Of a stretch of DNA of 64,000 nucleotides, positions 1-9,016 are shown one piece after another (position 1 is the first letter of the stretch; every line of letters begins with the position of its first letter). Below the pieces are notes generated by a model, which saw nothing but the letters and a program-made list of their open reading frames with translations, searched no databases and had not been told where the DNA came from. Origin of the DNA: VRUE01 sp036379955 (GTDB taxonomy: Bacteria > Actinomycetota > Thermoleophilia > Solirubrobacterales > 70-9); contig DASVFR010000030.1 of the NCBI GenBank assembly GCA_036379955.1, positions 60,835 to 124,834 of the forward strand, written 5' to 3'. The position numbers were made by a program, and so were the translations under genes.

Positions 1-390
1 CGGATCGAGCTCGGCCCGGTGACGCTGGCGCTGATCGCGCCGACCGGCGTCGCCGCCACCTGGCGCGACGCCGACCCGCGGACGCCGGTCGGCTCCAGCG
101 CCGAAGGGCTCGCCAGCTTCGACCCGACCGCCGCCGCTCCGACCGCGCCCGCCTCGCGGCTGCCGCTGCGGCTGATCGCCCTGCACGAGGACCGCATCGT
201 CGCCTCGCTGCCGCTGCGCGCCGGCCGGCTCCGGCTCGTCGCCGCGGCGGGCGGCGAAGGGTCGGCTGCCTTGGTCGAGCTCGTCGTGCTCGGCTGGGAG
301 CTGCACGCCGGAACGCTGCGGGGCGCCGGCGACGCCGGCTCGCGCATCGACCTGGCCTGGCGCCGCGCCGACCGCCCGGAAGGCGCCTGA
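1..390 (+). CDS. Unrecognised protein of the injection-system operon, 5' truncated by the window edge
   Basis: The frame is open from the first base of the window (it reads R-I-E-L-G-P-V before the GTG at 19), so the gene probably begins outside and only its last ~130 codons are seen. The protein is Ala/Leu/Arg-rich with alternating hydrophobic strands and no motif I recognise. Its stop shares one base with the ATG of the spike gene (TGATG), so it is translationally coupled to the baseplate genes. In known contractile injection operons this position is taken by a small tube-initiation or LysM-type protein, but I see no LysM motif, so no function is assigned. Confidence 0.7.
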   Translation, partial: RIELGPVTLALIAPTGVAATWRDADPRTPVGSSAEGLASFDPTAAAPTAPASRLPLRLIALHEDRIVASLPLRAGRLRLVAAAGGEGSAALVELVVLGWELHAGTLRGAGDAGSRIDLAWRRADRPEGA

Positions 391-2393
391 TGGGCCTGCT
401 CGACGCTCCCGTCCCCTCCGCGACCCCGGTCGGCAACGACGCCGGCTGGTTGCTCTCCTTCCACCGCGAGGAAGAGGAGAACGGCTGCTACGCGATCGTC
501 GAGAAAGCGGAGCTCGAGCTGGGGCGCGACGACTACGACGGCAAGATCGCGGCGGCGCTGGTCGACGGCCTGGCGGGCGGCTCCTTCTCTTTCACGGTCG
601 AGGGGATCACCGACGAGGGCTACGCGAAGATCGCCCAGGTCGGCAAAGACCACCCGACGGTGGTCAAGCTCTACCTCTACTGGCGCGACACGACGTCCAG
701 CGCGGGCGCCTACCTGCGCTCGATCGTCGGCTTCGACGACGGGACGACGGCGAGCCACGTTCCGGGCGGTCCGGTCGCGGTGTTGGCGATCGACTCGGTC
801 ACCCGCACAGCGGGCGAGCGCCGCTACCAGGCCGAGATCGTCGCCCGCGAGTGGGTCTACGCGCGTCTCGAGGGGAGCCGCCTCTGCCGCAAGGGGATGG
901 TCGCGAAGAGCCCGGCCGACGCGGTCTCCCGGCTGACCGATGCGGTGCACGGCCACTCGCACTGGCACGAGCCGACCGCGCACTCCGAATACCCGCCGGC
1001 CCCGCCAAAGACGAAGGGCAACGGCAAGATCGTCCTCAGCCGCGGCGAGAGCGCCGCCAAACAGCTCGAGCGCGTCGCCGGGCAGCTGGAGCTGCGCAGC
1101 GGGCGCTTCGGCCGCGGCATGCTGTTGATCCGCCAGGGCGAGCTGCACGCCGGCATGCGGCCGGTTCCGCTGCAGGGCAAAGGCAAGCCGCTGACGCCGG
1201 CCGGCGGCCTGCTGGAGCCTCGTGTGACGGGGAAGCTGGAGATCGACCCGACCCGGGACCCGTGCCTTGGCCAAGCACCAACCCGGCGCAGGCTCGAGAT
1301 CTTGCTGAAGGGACGCCCGGACCTCTTCCCGGGCGACGTGGTCGAGCTCAACCTGCCGCCCGAGGACCTCGCCCACGCCGAAGGCGGCTGGTCGGGAGCG
1401 ATTGGCGATCTCCTCGGCGGCCCGCCGCTGCCCGCGCCCTCCGGCGAGCTCACCGAGCCGCGCACGCGCGTCTACGTGAACGGCGTCGAGCACCGCCTCG
1501 GAGCCGACAGCGGCTTCGTCACCAAGCTCACCGGAGTCGAGCTGGAGAAAGGCGTCGAGGTATGGGACTGGCGGGAAAGCCCCGGTGAGCTAGGGGGAAG
1601 GGAGGGCGAGCGCGACGGTCACCCCAATCCGGAGACCGACGCAGGCCGCGCCGTGATGGGCCGGATCGAGCGGGCGCTCGCCGCGACGAGCGCGATCGAG
1701 GTCGGCGAGGTCCGCCAGACGACCTCGGCGGGCGAGGACGGCTCGCCCGCTCAGACCGAGCTGGTCTGGGAGGGCCTCGAGCCGCCCGACGGCGAGCCGA
1801 TGCAGGCGCGGCGGCTGGGGGTCGCGCGGCCCAGCCCGGCGCCGCTCGGCGGCGTGCCCTACGCGACGCCCTGGGCCTGGGGCAGGTGCGGGCTCGTCCT
1901 GCCCCGCTACCCGGGGACGCGCGTGGTCACCGCGCATCGCCGCGGTCAGCACGAGGACGCGATCGACATCGGGGCGATCTGGGAGTCCGGGCGAGGCCCC
2001 GACTCCGAGCCCGGCGATTGGTGGCTGATCCTTCCGGTCGGGGTGAGCCGGGACAGCGCCCTCGCCGAGGACGAGGTCGCCGAGGAACCGAGCGGGCCGG
2101 CGGTCAACGACCTCACCGACGGGGACGGCAACCGGGTGATCGAGGTCGGCGAGCTGACGCTGCGGGTCGGGGCCGACAGCCTCGGCGACGCCGGCGAGCG
2201 GCCCGAGCGCGCCTCCGAGCAGGGCTCGATCACGATCGAGCATGCCGACGGCGGGGCGAGCATCGTGATCGGCAGCGACGGCGGCGTCCGCATCCACGCC
2301 GCCAAGGGCCTCAGGCTGGAGGCCGAGCAGGACATCGAGCTCGACGCGGCCAACGTCAAGGTCACGGTCGACGGGACGATGGATGTGAGCTGA
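390..2393 (+). CDS. Vgr-like spike / baseplate hub protein of a contractile injection system
   Basis: This 667-residue protein fits the phage gpD/gpV (VgrG-like) hub that forms the central spike at the tip of a contractile tail. Residues ~1-400 are a mixed hub region. An OB-fold-like segment follows around residues 500-560 (…SGRGPDSEPGDWWLILPVGV…). The last ~60 residues are short beta repeats (TIEHADGGASIVIGSDGG…) of the kind that wind into the gp5/VgrG needle. The start ATG overlaps the preceding stop by one base. The PAAR-like tip follows after 2 nt, then the gp25-like and J-like genes, which is the order of Afp/PVC-type and related operons. The region between hub and OB fold (~400-470) is Gly/Glu-rich and may be a linker. 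Confidence 0.85.
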   Translation: MGLLDAPVPSATPVGNDAGWLLSFHREEEENGCYAIVEKAELELGRDDYDGKIAAALVDGLAGGSFSFTVEGITDEGYAKIAQVGKDHPTVVKLYLYWRDTTSSAGAYLRSIVGFDDGTTASHVPGGPVAVLAIDSVTRTAGERRYQAEIVAREWVYARLEGSRLCRKGMVAKSPADAVSRLTDAVHGHSHWHEPTAHSEYPPAPPKTKGNGKIVLSRGESAAKQLERVAGQLELRSGRFGRGMLLIRQGELHAGMRPVPLQGKGKPLTPAGGLLEPRVTGKLEIDPTRDPCLGQAPTRRRLEILLKGRPDLFPGDVVELNLPPEDLAHAEGGWSGAIGDLLGGPPLPAPSGELTEPRTRVYVNGVEHRLGADSGFVTKLTGVELEKGVEVWDWRESPGELGGREGERDGHPNPETDAGRAVMGRIERALAATSAIEVGEVRQTTSAGEDGSPAQTELVWEGLEPPDGEPMQARRLGVARPSPAPLGGVPYATPWAWGRCGLVLPRYPGTRVVTAHRRGQHEDAIDIGAIWESGRGPDSEPGDWWLILPVGVSRDSALAEDEVAEEPSGPAVNDLTDGDGNRVIEVGELTLRVGADSLGDAGERPERASEQGSITIEHADGGASIVIGSDGGVRIHAAKGLRLEAEQDIELDAANVKVTVDGTMDVS

Positions 2394-2395
2394 GC

Positions 2396-2728
2396 GTGGC
2401 GGGCGTCCTGACAAAGGCCAGCGTCGTCCAGTGCGCGGAAGGCGCCCCGGCGAGCACCGGCAGCGACGCCAAGCTGACCGTGTCCGGCGCGCCGGTGCTC
2501 ACCAGCGCCGGGATCCCGGGCTGGACCTTCGTCGGCTGCCCGCAGTCGACGAAAGGCGGCAGCGCCAAGTCCTGCACCGGGATGGTCGCGCAGCAGGGCG
2601 GCGGCTCGCAGAAGCTCACCGTCGCCGGCTCGCCCGCGGTGCTGGAAACGATCGCCGGGAAGACCGACGGGGCGCCGCTCAACACCGTCGTGGCGAGCCA
2701 CGTTCAGACGAAGCTGACCGCCTCATGA
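2396..2728 (+). CDS. PAAR-like spike tip protein
   Basis: 110 residues starting at a GTG two bases after the hub stop. It has short Gly-rich strands with paired small hydrophobic turns (LTVSGAPVLTSAGIPGW; KLTVAGSPAVLETIAG) and three Cys (…VVQCAEG, FVGCPQS, KSCTGM). It resembles the PAAR/DUF4280-like caps that sharpen the Vgr spike in contractile systems (Afp10/Pvc10 role). Position between the Vgr-like and gp25-like genes supports this. The Cys residues could bind a metal as in PAAR tips; that is inference. Confidence 0.7.
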   Translation: MAGVLTKASVVQCAEGAPASTGSDAKLTVSGAPVLTSAGIPGWTFVGCPQSTKGGSAKSCTGMVAQQGGGSQKLTVAGSPAVLETIAGKTDGAPLNTVVASHVQTKLTAS

Positions 2729-2744
2729 CCCGCGGGGGACGACG

Positions 2745-3221
2745 ATGAGTGAGACGCCTGACCGCGAGCTGCTGCGCCGCCGCGCGCTCGGCTGGAGCCT
2801 CGCCTGCACGGAGATCGCAGCGGGCTTGGAGCTCGGCCGCGACCTCGAGCTGAGCGGCGGCGGTGCCGGCGCGGACCTGGCCCGGGTCGAGGGCGTCGAG
2901 GCGCTCGAGCAGTCGCTCGCCATCGCCCTGACCACGGCGCGGGGGGCCGACGTCTTCGACACCGAGTTCGGCTTCGACGGCATCGACGCGCTCGCCGAAG
3001 AGAGCGAGCCGGTGATGGTGCGGGAACGGGTGCGGATCTCGGTGATCGCCCTGCTGCGGCGCGAGCCGCGGGTGCGGCGCATCGTCGACGTCGAGCTGGC
3101 CGACGGCCGGTTGGCGGCCCCGGTCGCGGGGTCCCGCGAGCTCGACGTGCGGGTGGCGTTCGAGGCGATCAGCGGCGATACGGCGACGGCGCGGCTCGGG
3201 CAGGTGAGGCTCGGTGGCTGA
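2745..3221 (+). CDS. gp25/GPW-like baseplate wedge protein
   Basis: 158 residues. The central part carries the gp25-like pattern: a helix (EGVEALEQSLAIALTTARG) leading to a short acidic segment (FDTEFGFDG), then …MVRERVRISVIALLRREPRVRRIVDVEL, as in T4 gp25 and P2 gpW wedge proteins. The family contributes to the inner baseplate wedge that triggers sheath contraction. The last 8 bases overlap the start of the J-like gene, so translation is likely coupled. The N-terminal ~45 residues are an extra charged helix not typical of the minimal domain. Confidence 0.85.
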   Translation: MSETPDRELLRRRALGWSLACTEIAAGLELGRDLELSGGGAGADLARVEGVEALEQSLAIALTTARGADVFDTEFGFDGIDALAEESEPVMVRERVRISVIALLRREPRVRRIVDVELADGRLAAPVAGSRELDVRVAFEAISGDTATARLGQVRLGG

Positions 3222-4638
3222 GGCGGCGGTCGAGACCGCCGACGTGCTGGCGATCGACGCGGCGATCGCCCGTCAGACGGGCTCCGGGGAGTACGGCCTC
3301 ACCGAGAGCGGCTTCGTCCCCAATCCGTTCGCGCGGTTGCTGGCCGAGAAGCTCGCCCTGGCCCGCGCGCTGCTCGGCGATGACCTCGACCTCGGCTCGG
3401 GCTCGGTCCTGCGCAAGCTGCTCGAGGTGGCGGCGCTGGAGGACGCTCGCACCTGGGCGGCCCTGGCGAGCATGTACGACGACCTCTTCGTCGGCTCGGC
3501 GACGGGGGCTGCGCTCAGCGATCTCGGCGAGCAGCTTGGGCTCTCCCGCCCCCAGCTCTGCGCCTCCGGCAGCGTCGCGCTGACGCTGCAGGGGCCGGTT
3601 CCGGGCGCCGCCGCGTTGGAGCTTCCCCGCGGCGCCCGTCTGCTCAGCCCTGGCGGCCGGCACGCGGCGCTGGCGGAGCGCGTCGTCCTCTCCGCCGCGA
3701 CCCCGGCGCGGGAAGCCGGCGTCGCTGCCTTCTACCCCGGCCCCGCCGGCAACCTCGACCCCTTCCAGCCCGAGCAGAAGCTGGATCGCCTCAACCCCGA
3801 AGACCCCAAGCTCGTCGACCTTCTCGCGCTCGAAGCCGAGGCGAGTGAGACGGGCAAGCCGTTCACCGTCAAGGTCGACCAGACGGCGCCGCTGTCCGGC
3901 GGCGAGCTGCAGTGGAGCGACGCCCGCTACCGGGAGCTGCTGCTGAGAGCCCCGCGCTCGGTCTGGACCGCGGAGGCGATCCAGATCGCGACCGAGCTGG
4001 TGCCGGGCGTGCGCCGCGCTCAGGTCCGCGACCTCTGGGGCGGCCTCGACGTCGACCAGTCGCTCTTCGGCGACTTCGACTTCTTCGAGCGCGTCTTCGC
4101 CGCCGAGCGCGACATCGCCAGCCCTTACTACGTGACGATTCTCGTCGCCCCCACGGCGGCGGCGATCTGGAGCGGCCCGGGCGGGCTCGAGGACTCGGTG
4201 CGGGCGGCGATCGAGGACCTGCGACCGATCGGCATCTTCCCGAGGATCGAGCAGGCCCAACGGGTCTCGGTTGGGGTGAGCTGCAAGCTGGCGGTGGAGG
4301 GAGTGCCGCTGCCGGGTGGCTCGCAGGCGGCGGTCAACGGCTCCCAGCCCGCCCTGGCGCTGAAGCGCCGGCTGCTCGACCGGGTCCGTCGTCACGTCGA
4401 GCGGCTCGGCTTCGGCGAGCCGGTGCGGGCGGCCGAGGTCGCCTGGGCGTTGATGAACGAGCCCGGCGTGGTGGACGTCCGCGAGCTGACGCTGCTGCGC
4501 TACCCGCCTGGCCTGGCTGAAGCGGAGGAGCTCGAGGGCGCGCAGCCCGACTCCTTCGCCTGCGGGGCCAACGTCGAGCTGCAGGCGAACCAGGTGCCGG
4601 TCCTGGTCGAGGACGAGGAGCGCCTGTGGCTGCTCTGA
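3214..4638 (+). CDS. Baseplate J-like protein
   Basis: 474 residues with the architecture of phage baseplate J (gp47/gp6-like) proteins. The N-terminal helical segment has the characteristic GSVLRKLLEVAALEDARTWAALA region at ~65-90. A beta-rich middle carries LPRGARLLSPGG. The C-terminal half has the ATELVPGVRRAQVRDLWGG segment and a final beta domain. J proteins are the outer wedge linking hub and tail fibres. It overlaps the gp25-like gene (8 nt) and the following gene (13 nt), so the baseplate genes form one coupled unit. Confidence 0.85.
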   Translation: MAEAAVETADVLAIDAAIARQTGSGEYGLTESGFVPNPFARLLAEKLALARALLGDDLDLGSGSVLRKLLEVAALEDARTWAALASMYDDLFVGSATGAALSDLGEQLGLSRPQLCASGSVALTLQGPVPGAAALELPRGARLLSPGGRHAALAERVVLSAATPAREAGVAAFYPGPAGNLDPFQPEQKLDRLNPEDPKLVDLLALEAEASETGKPFTVKVDQTAPLSGGELQWSDARYRELLLRAPRSVWTAEAIQIATELVPGVRRAQVRDLWGGLDVDQSLFGDFDFFERVFAAERDIASPYYVTILVAPTAAAIWSGPGGLEDSVRAAIEDLRPIGIFPRIEQAQRVSVGVSCKLAVEGVPLPGGSQAAVNGSQPALALKRRLLDRVRRHVERLGFGEPVRAAEVAWALMNEPGVVDVRELTLLRYPPGLAEAEELEGAQPDSFACGANVELQANQVPVLVEDEERLWLL

Positions 4639-6977
4639 TCGACGCGGACGTCTTCGCCGCCGCCTCGGAGCGCGCGATGCGGGAGAACCTGACGCCGCCG
4701 CTGCGGGCCGGCGCCCTCGAGCTGCCGCTCGACGTCGACCCCGGCGGCAACGCCGCCGCCGAGGTCGCCACCCGTGAGCCGCTGCTCCTCGCCTGGCCGC
4801 TCTCCTCCTTGGCGGGGGAGGGTCTGCGCCTTCAGGCCACGGTCACTCCCGCGGGCGGGGACCCGTTCGAGGTCACCCTCGAGTTCGCCCCCTACACCGA
4901 GGCGGGAGCGGCGCTGCCGGTCCACCGGCCACCGGTCGACCCGGGCTCGCGCCTCGCCGCTCCGTTCTCGGTGAAGCTGACGCTGAGCAGTGGGCCGGCC
5001 GGTGACTCCCCGGCCGCGTTGCCGGTGGCGCAGGTAGCCGAGCGCGTGGGGCTGGGCATCGTCGAGGGGGTGACCGGCCGCATGCTCTACCTGCTCGGCG
5101 CCGAGAAGGCCCGCATGCGCCGCAGCGGGCGCGAGCTGGTCGCGCAGCTGCGCCTTGTCGAGGCGCGCGACGACGCCCTCGACCGCCACGGCGCCGACCT
5201 TGGCGTGCCCCGCTTCGCCGAGCGACTGGAGGCCGCCGCAGGACAGATCTCGACCGCCCCCGAGCGCGAGGGCGACGCCGAGTACCGGCGCCGGCTTGCC
5301 CTCTATCGGCCGTTCCTGATGGCCAACCGCGGCCGCGTGTTGGAGTTGCTCAACGGCACGGGCGCGGCGCCGGACCCGAATGCCGGTGCCCTCGCCGAGC
5401 TCGGCGTCGCGGAGCGCTTCGAGCTGGTCGAAGCCTCGAGCCCGGTCTCGGTCGCGATCCACGTCATCGCCGCCGGCGGCGATGACCCGGCGGGCGAGCG
5501 CGAAGCGCTGCTGGGGCGGATCCGCGAGGTTCACCTGATCTGGCCGCGTGACGACGATGCCTCGAACGCCGCCCACGCGGCCCGCTTCCTCGCCCAACCC
5601 CTGCGCGAACGCCAGCAGGAGCTGAGGCAGGAGCTGCGCAAAGCCTGCGAGTTCGACGACGGAGCCGCCCAGCGCCCGGCGCTGGCGCCGCTGCTGGCCG
5701 AGGCTCTCGCGCGGCTCGGGGCGGTGCGCACGGCGCTCGGCGTCTCGACGCCGTTGCGGCTGACGCGGGCTCAGGACGGCGCCGGCGGCAGCCGCTACGA
5801 GCTGGGTCTCGGCGCCGATCTCTCGCCGCCTCCCGCCGAAGAGCTCGAGCGGCTCGGTCAGGCGGCGGGCAAGGTGGGTCCCAGCTCGGTCGCCGACCCC
5901 GAGCTGCGGGCGCTGATCGCCGGCCTCGAACCGCGCGACCCCGACGAGGACCCCGACGGCGCCTGGCTGCTCGGCCCCTGCGGGCTCGGCACCGCCTTCC
6001 GAGTCACGGCCGGGGCACTGTACGTGTCTCACCTCGCGACGCTCGGACTGTCGATCGAGGGCCCCGACACGGCGGCGAGCGGCGATCCGATCCAGCTGCA
6101 GGCGCGGGACGAGGCGCCCGGCGACGCGGCCTCCAACGCGGTCCTCGGCGAGGCGCTCGACGCGGCGCTGGCGGCTTGGCCCGGTCCGGCGCCGGAGACC
6201 CTGGCACCCGGCGACGCCGCAAGCGCCTGGGCTGCTGCAACGCCGCGGCCGGCCGGCGACCGGGCGCTCGAGGTCTTCGCCGCCGCCGGCCTGCCGGCTC
6301 TCCCGGACCCACAGCCGGCCGCGCAGCGCCTCGCCCACCTGCCGAGCGAGCTGGTCCGCACGCTGCGCCTGGCGGGCGCCCAGTCCGGCCGCATCCTCGG
6401 CACGGGAGAGGTCGGCGCTGCCCTGGCGGAGCTGACCAAGCAGGTCGAGGCGCTGCGCGAGCACGGCCTCGTCTCGGTGCTGCCGGCCGTCTCCGGCGCC
6501 GACGTGCTGCTCGCCGTCGCGGTGATCGGCCTGCCCGAGGCGGGCCTCAACCTCGCCGCTCGCAGCGGCGTCGGCTTCCGCTGGCGCCAGGTCCCGATCC
6601 GCGGTCCGCGCGGCAAGCTCGGCCCCGGCGCCAGCCGCACCAGCTTCGCGCCCGGCGGCGAGGGCGTGGTGGCGATCGTCTGCCTCGGCTACCGCCGTCG
6701 CGATCTGGTCGACCCAGGCGAGCTCCGGGTCGAGCTGCCGGAGGGAGGCTTGCTCGGCCTGCCCGCCTACGAGTTCCTGATGAACGCGCTGGAACGGGCG
6801 CACCCGCTGGGAATCGCCGTCAACACGTACTCGATCCGACGCCGCCACGTCGACCTGACGGGCGGTGGAATGGCGACGCCGCTTTCGCCCCGCGCCTCCC
6901 GCACCTATCGCCGCTTCCAGCGCCCCCGGCTGCGGGGCGAGGGGGCCGGCGAGGACCCGACGACCGAAAGGAGCTGA
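4626..6977 (+). CDS. Large baseplate-associated protein, function unassigned
   Basis: 783 residues that I do not recognise from motifs. Position directly after the J-like gene and the 13-nt overlap suggest the role of Afp12/Pvc12-type baseplate proteins. The N-terminal half includes a long helical stretch (~150-260: RLVEARDDALDRHGADLGVPRFAERLE, then EYRRRLALYRPFLMANRGRVLELL), reminiscent of tail-protein-I-like baseplate components that describe a chain ending in a fibre. The C-terminal third is Ala/Leu-rich with a GFRWRQVPIRGPRGKLGPG patch. Codon use matches the neighbours. Confidence 0.6.
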   Translation: MAALIDADVFAAASERAMRENLTPPLRAGALELPLDVDPGGNAAAEVATREPLLLAWPLSSLAGEGLRLQATVTPAGGDPFEVTLEFAPYTEAGAALPVHRPPVDPGSRLAAPFSVKLTLSSGPAGDSPAALPVAQVAERVGLGIVEGVTGRMLYLLGAEKARMRRSGRELVAQLRLVEARDDALDRHGADLGVPRFAERLEAAAGQISTAPEREGDAEYRRRLALYRPFLMANRGRVLELLNGTGAAPDPNAGALAELGVAERFELVEASSPVSVAIHVIAAGGDDPAGEREALLGRIREVHLIWPRDDDASNAAHAARFLAQPLRERQQELRQELRKACEFDDGAAQRPALAPLLAEALARLGAVRTALGVSTPLRLTRAQDGAGGSRYELGLGADLSPPPAEELERLGQAAGKVGPSSVADPELRALIAGLEPRDPDEDPDGAWLLGPCGLGTAFRVTAGALYVSHLATLGLSIEGPDTAASGDPIQLQARDEAPGDAASNAVLGEALDAALAAWPGPAPETLAPGDAASAWAAATPRPAGDRALEVFAAAGLPALPDPQPAAQRLAHLPSELVRTLRLAGAQSGRILGTGEVGAALAELTKQVEALREHGLVSVLPAVSGADVLLAVAVIGLPEAGLNLAARSGVGFRWRQVPIRGPRGKLGPGASRTSFAPGGEGVVAIVCLGYRRRDLVDPGELRVELPEGGLLGLPAYEFLMNALERAHPLGIAVNTYSIRRRHVDLTGGGMATPLSPRASRTYRRFQRPRLRGEGAGEDPTTERS

Positions 6978-6980
6978 CCG

Positions 6981-8099
6981 ATGCCGCAGAAGGAGTTCAA
7001 GGACCTGAAAGTGGGCGCGATGTCGGCGGAGCAGGCCTTCGCCGCGATTCAGAAAGCGGGGGTCAGCGAGGTCGACGCCTCGCTCCTCGTCTCCGACTGG
7101 ATCCGCGAGACGATCCTCGGTGGGCGCCGCCGCTTCGACTATCGCACGCCCTTCCCGGGCGTCGAGGAGGACTGCGGAGTCACCTTCACCCGCAGCTTCG
7201 CGCACGTCGACTGGGTCGACGGCGAGAGCGTCGTGCAGGCCGAGGAGACGCCGAGCGAGGAGGGCTTCAACGAACGCTTCCACCGCATCGAGGACGACCT
7301 CGACGCCCTCGGCGCCGGCCTGGCGAAGCTCTCCGCCTGCATGGCGGAGATGCGGCTCGGCCTGCGCTCGCTGCTCGACGAGATCAAGGCCGAGGTGAAC
7401 CGGCTGGATGCGGCGCGCGGAGACGAGGCCGGCCCGGCGATCGCCAGGCCGCCCAGCGCGATTCTCAAGCAACCTCCCGTCTACGTCGGCACCACTCAGT
7501 ACTTCGACCAGATGGTGCACGTCTGGGAGACCGAGGCCGGAGTGATCACCCTGCCTTCGGTCGACCCCGTCGCCCTGGCGGGAGCGGGCAACCTGCGGGT
7601 GCAAAGGGTGCAGGCGCTGGCGAAGCTCGTCGCCGACGACAAGCGGATCGAGGAAGCGATCGACAAAGGCGTGACCAAGGAGGCGCTGGTCGAGGAGCTT
7701 GGCGACGTGCGGGCGGAGGACGGTCAGTCGCTTGCCGGCCTGATCGACATCTTGCCGGCCGACGCCAAATTCACGAGCGCCGACGCCCTGGTCGCCAGCG
7801 TCTCCGAACGCGAGGCGGCGGCGCTGCGCACGGCCCCGAGCGGCACCGAGCCGATCGCCGCCTCACTCGGCCCGAACGCCGCGGGTGCCTCGGTCGAGCG
7901 TCTCGGCATCGTCCCCGAGGGAGCGCGGGAGGCGCTGCACTCCGTCGGCATCGACACGGTCGCGAAGCTGGCCGCGGCAAGCCCGAAAACGATCGCCGAC
8001 GCCGCCGTCGTCAAGCAGCCCGGGGCGACCGTGGCCGACGCCGCAGGCTGGCAGGCGGCTGCCTCGATGCTGATCCAGCTCGGCGCCGGCGGCGGCTGA
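6981..8099 (+). CDS. Coiled-coil protein with a C-terminal helix-hairpin-helix-like domain, last gene of the injection operon
   Basis: 372 residues, four bases after the previous stop with a GAAAGGAG ribosome site at 6966-6973. Residues ~5-40 form a helical segment (SAEQAFAAIQKAGVSEVDASLLVSDW). Residues ~95-155 are a predicted coiled coil (FHRIEDDLDALGAGLAKLSACMAEM…). The last ~70 residues read like a DUF4332/HhH-type module (LGIVPEGAREALHSVGIDTVAKLAAASPKTI). HhH-like ends are unusual for a tail component. The gene could encode a fibre adaptor, a chaperone or cargo. I do not assign a function. Confidence 0.6.
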   Translation: MPQKEFKDLKVGAMSAEQAFAAIQKAGVSEVDASLLVSDWIRETILGGRRRFDYRTPFPGVEEDCGVTFTRSFAHVDWVDGESVVQAEETPSEEGFNERFHRIEDDLDALGAGLAKLSACMAEMRLGLRSLLDEIKAEVNRLDAARGDEAGPAIARPPSAILKQPPVYVGTTQYFDQMVHVWETEAGVITLPSVDPVALAGAGNLRVQRVQALAKLVADDKRIEEAIDKGVTKEALVEELGDVRAEDGQSLAGLIDILPADAKFTSADALVASVSEREAAALRTAPSGTEPIAASLGPNAAGASVERLGIVPEGAREALHSVGIDTVAKLAAASPKTIADAAVVKQPGATVADAAGWQAAASMLIQLGAGGG

Positions 8100-8209
8100 C
8101 ACCGGTCGCGCGGCCCCCGCCGCGCCCCGGCTCGAGCAGCACGATCGATCTATGAACATTGACCAATAGGGGCCGACCCGATTGACTGCACAGGCGCGAG
8201 ATCGCCGAG

Positions 8210-8911
8210 ATGTCCCAGTCGCCACATCTGAGGCTTTTGAACGCCTTCGAGCTCCGCTGCGGAGAGCGCCCAGTCGACCTGCCGATGAGCGCCCGTCGCC
8301 TGCTCGCCTTCCTCGCCCTGCGGGGGTGTCCCACCGAGCGCGTCCACGTCGCCGGCGCGCTCTGGCTCGACGTCAGCGAGGAGCGCGCCAACGCGAACCT
8401 CCGCTCCGCCCTCTGGCGCCTGCGGCGACCCGGCCACCGGGTCGTCGAGTCGCGCGGGACTCGCCTTGCGCTCGCCGCGCACATGCGGGTCGACGTGCAC
8501 CGCGCCGAGGGCCAGGCCCGCCGCCTGATCGCCGACGCCGAGCCGCGCCCGCTGAGGTTGGATGCGCTCGAGCTCGAGGGAGAACTGCTGCCAGGCTGGT
8601 ACGAGGACTGGGTGCTGCTCGAACGGGAGCGCTTCCGCCAGCTCGCCCTGCACGGCCTCGAAGCGTTGGGCGAGCGACTGGTCGCGGCCGGCAGGTACGC
8701 CGAGGCCGCCGACGTGGCGCTCTGCGCGGTCGCCCGGGAGCCGTTGCGCGAGAGCGCCCACCGCCTGCTGATCCGGGTCCACCTCGCCGAGGGCAATCGC
8801 AGCGAGGCGCTGCGCGGCTACCGGATCTTCAGCGAGCTGACCGAGCGCCAGCTCGGCGTTCCTCCCTCCCCAGAGCTTCGCTCCCTGGTCGGCGGGATGG
8901 CGGAAGTGTGA
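8210..8911 (+). CDS. SARP/AfsR-type transcriptional regulator with BTAD domain
   Basis: 233 residues. The N-terminal ~95 residues are the OmpR-like winged helix of SARP regulators (LLNAFELRCGERPVDLPMSARRLLAFLALR … ALWLDVSEERANANLRSALWRLRR). The rest is a bacterial transcriptional activation domain (TPR-like; ELLPGWYEDWVLLERERFRQLALHGLEALGERL … ALRGYRIFSELTERQLGVPPSPEL). The protein ends after BTAD, so it is a short SARP without ATPase or extra TPRs. It lies 110 nt downstream of the injection-system operon on the same strand and may be its regulator or the first gene of the next unit. The ATG has only a weak ribosome site. Confidence 0.85.
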   Translation: MSQSPHLRLLNAFELRCGERPVDLPMSARRLLAFLALRGCPTERVHVAGALWLDVSEERANANLRSALWRLRRPGHRVVESRGTRLALAAHMRVDVHRAEGQARRLIADAEPRPLRLDALELEGELLPGWYEDWVLLERERFRQLALHGLEALGERLVAAGRYAEAADVALCAVAREPLRESAHRLLIRVHLAEGNRSEALRGYRIFSELTERQLGVPPSPELRSLVGGMAEV

Positions 8912-8954
8912 GTTAAAGGTCCGTCATGGCCGGCGGGCGGCTGGTTGTTGGGGT

Positions 8955-8968
8955 ACCGAACGATCGGT
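8955..8968. promoter_or_regulatory. Candidate TetR-type operator upstream of the P450
   Basis: ACCGA-ACGA-TCGGT, a 5-bp inverted repeat with a 4-bp centre, lies in the 100-bp gap between the SARP gene and the P450. Its form resembles operators of TetR-family repressors. No TetR gene is adjacent, so this is a pattern only. Confidence 0.3.
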
Positions 8969-9001
8969 CGGAGGTAGTCTTCCTACTGGCCAGTCCACCA
9001 C

Positions 9002-9016
9002 GAGGAGGCGACCATC
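9002..9016 (+). promoter_or_regulatory. Strong Shine-Dalgarno followed by an ATC start codon
   Basis: GAGGAGG at 9002-9008 is followed after 5 nt by ATC (9014-9016) in the P450 frame. No ATG, GTG or TTG occurs in that frame between the stop at 8975 and the ATG at 9101. ATG 9101 lacks a ribosome site and would delete the conserved N-terminal P450 segment. Confidence 0.6.

Noticed and set aside
4500..7604. A 1,034-codon open frame on the minus strand opposite the baseplate genes
   Set aside because: It is opposite to genes with clear motifs, and its translation is an Arg/Gly/Ala/Asp-rich artefact of high-GC DNA. The same holds for 28810-31314 and 22892-25414 on the minus strand.
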